In this document: positions 63,547 to 64,000 of the stretch, piece by piece
Layout: the number at the start of each line of letters is the position of its first letter
Position numbering within the stretch: position 1 is the first letter of the stretch
NCBI GenBank assembly: GCA_963971575.1
Contig: OZ020611.1
Location: 3,286,001 to 3,350,000 of the forward strand
Direction: 5' to 3'
From: Liopterus haemorrhoidalis
Taxonomy: Eukaryota > Arthropoda > Insecta > Coleoptera > Dytiscidae
DNA length: 64,000 nucleotides
Program-made: the position numbers and the translations under genes
The notes under the pieces: generated by a model
Seen by the model: only the letters and a program-made list of their open reading frames with translations
The model's database searches: none
Told to the model about the DNA's origin: nothing

Positions 63547-64000
63547 CAGTATTGGCCATAAAGATTGCAACTTTTAACATCTTTCAATTTTTCAAATTTT
63601 AATAATAATATTGGAAAATAAATACTCTTAATTCTATAATTTAATCATATTTCGTTTGTTACATCAATCAATAATCAAATAATCTGACTTACAGATTAAT
63701 AATAAATTATTTCTTCATTTTTGCTTGGACAAAAATATTGCAACTACTTGAATATGTTATATGCAGATTTTATCCATAAATAATATGTTGTGCACAAGTA
63801 ATATTTCAGTTTATATTTGTCAATCATGGGTCGTAGTAAAACTGTTTCAAGTGAAATTATAAACTTCATAATTTCTGGTTTTAAAGACAAGCTGCTGCAA
63901 AATGTGATTTCACAAAATTTAAATGTTCATAAATCTACTGTGTCGCGAATTATAAAACGATTTTGAGAAGAAGGTACGTTTGAAGTTTCAAAAATTCCAG
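63547..64000 (+). mobile_element. Tc1/Tc3-like element, left part (runs off the window)
   Basis: Opens after TA with CAGTATTGGCCATAAAGATT, the terminus also seen reversed at 18599-18631. About 280 bases of leader precede the transposase start. Confidence 0.85.
63826..64000 (+). pseudogene. Tc1-like transposase N-terminus (HTH), stop inside
   Basis: An ATG at 63826 reads MGRSKTVSSEIINFIISGFK, DKLLQNVISQNLNVHKSTVS and RIIKRF, then TGA, then EEGTFEVSKIP. This is the first helix-turn-helix and the start of the second half of the DNA-binding domain. The TGA replaces a codon between RF and EEG. It is cut by the window edge. Confidence 0.82.

Overview
The window looks like a repeat-dense, strongly AT-rich piece of an arthropod genome, most likely an insect. 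I infer this from the repertoire of mobile DNA (mariner, Tc1, hAT, PIF/Harbinger and Penelope-like elements, jockey-like LINEs), the microsatellites, and one spliced exon of insect-like tetraspanin. There is no operon structure, ribosome binding site logic or compact coding of a prokaryotic kind.

Host content is minimal. The only exon I would defend as a normal cellular gene is a 180-base tetraspanin exon on the minus strand at 25320-25499, with a clean acceptor and a consensus donor. It carries the third membrane segment and the start of the large extracellular loop. Its partner exons are not visible here, so its introns may be large and full of transposons.

Layout. 0.7-2.2 kb: dead jockey-like LINE. 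3.1-5.9 kb: three Penelope-like (GIY-YIG) fragments, one bounded by about 100-base inverted repeats and sitting in a TA microsatellite. 8.5 kb: TA-flanked MITE. 12.5-13.5, 31.4-32.5 and 43.4-44.7 kb: three copies of a roughly 1 kb family with AGGGTTTTG termini and a CAGA microsatellite. 14-15, 28.7-29.4, 38.6-40 and 60-61.3 kb: four copies of one DD41D Tc1/mariner-like transposon. 15.4-18.6 kb: Tc1 remnant, a foldback element, and a TIR element with a spliced-looking exon. 19.3-21.2 kb: 12 tandem units of about 120 bases between direct repeats. 22.4-25.0 kb: hAT element carrying three other insertions. 25.3-26.7 kb: tetraspanin exon beside two convergent reverse-transcriptase fragments. 30-31.3 kb: LINE inside a Harbinger-like MITE. 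32.6-34.4 kb: transposase fragment split by an element with GAGTACT-rich subterminal regions. 35.6-36.6 and 45.7-46.9 kb: DD34D mariners. 40-41.8 kb: LINE RNase H tail, an unclassified recurrent ORF and a GIY-YIG fragment. 50.2-52.6 kb: hAT inside a LINE, with a perfect 8-base target duplication. 54.4-55.4 kb: a second hAT with perfect 15-base TIRs and a perfect 8-base duplication. 55.7-57.7 kb: mosaic mariner and LINE remnant. 57.7-58.4 kb: foldback element. 59.5-61.8 kb: PIF/Harbinger element split by a DD41D element. 61.9-64 kb: Tc1 remnant and the start of another.

Almost every coding stretch is a broken transposase or reverse transcriptase. The best preserved is the 362-residue DD41D transposase at 38749-39837. 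It has no stop, but its first catalytic Asp reads Gly. The nests give a relative order of insertion: a LINE before a hAT at 50-52 kb, Harbinger before DD41D at 60 kb, and Harbinger-like MITE before LINE at 30 kb.
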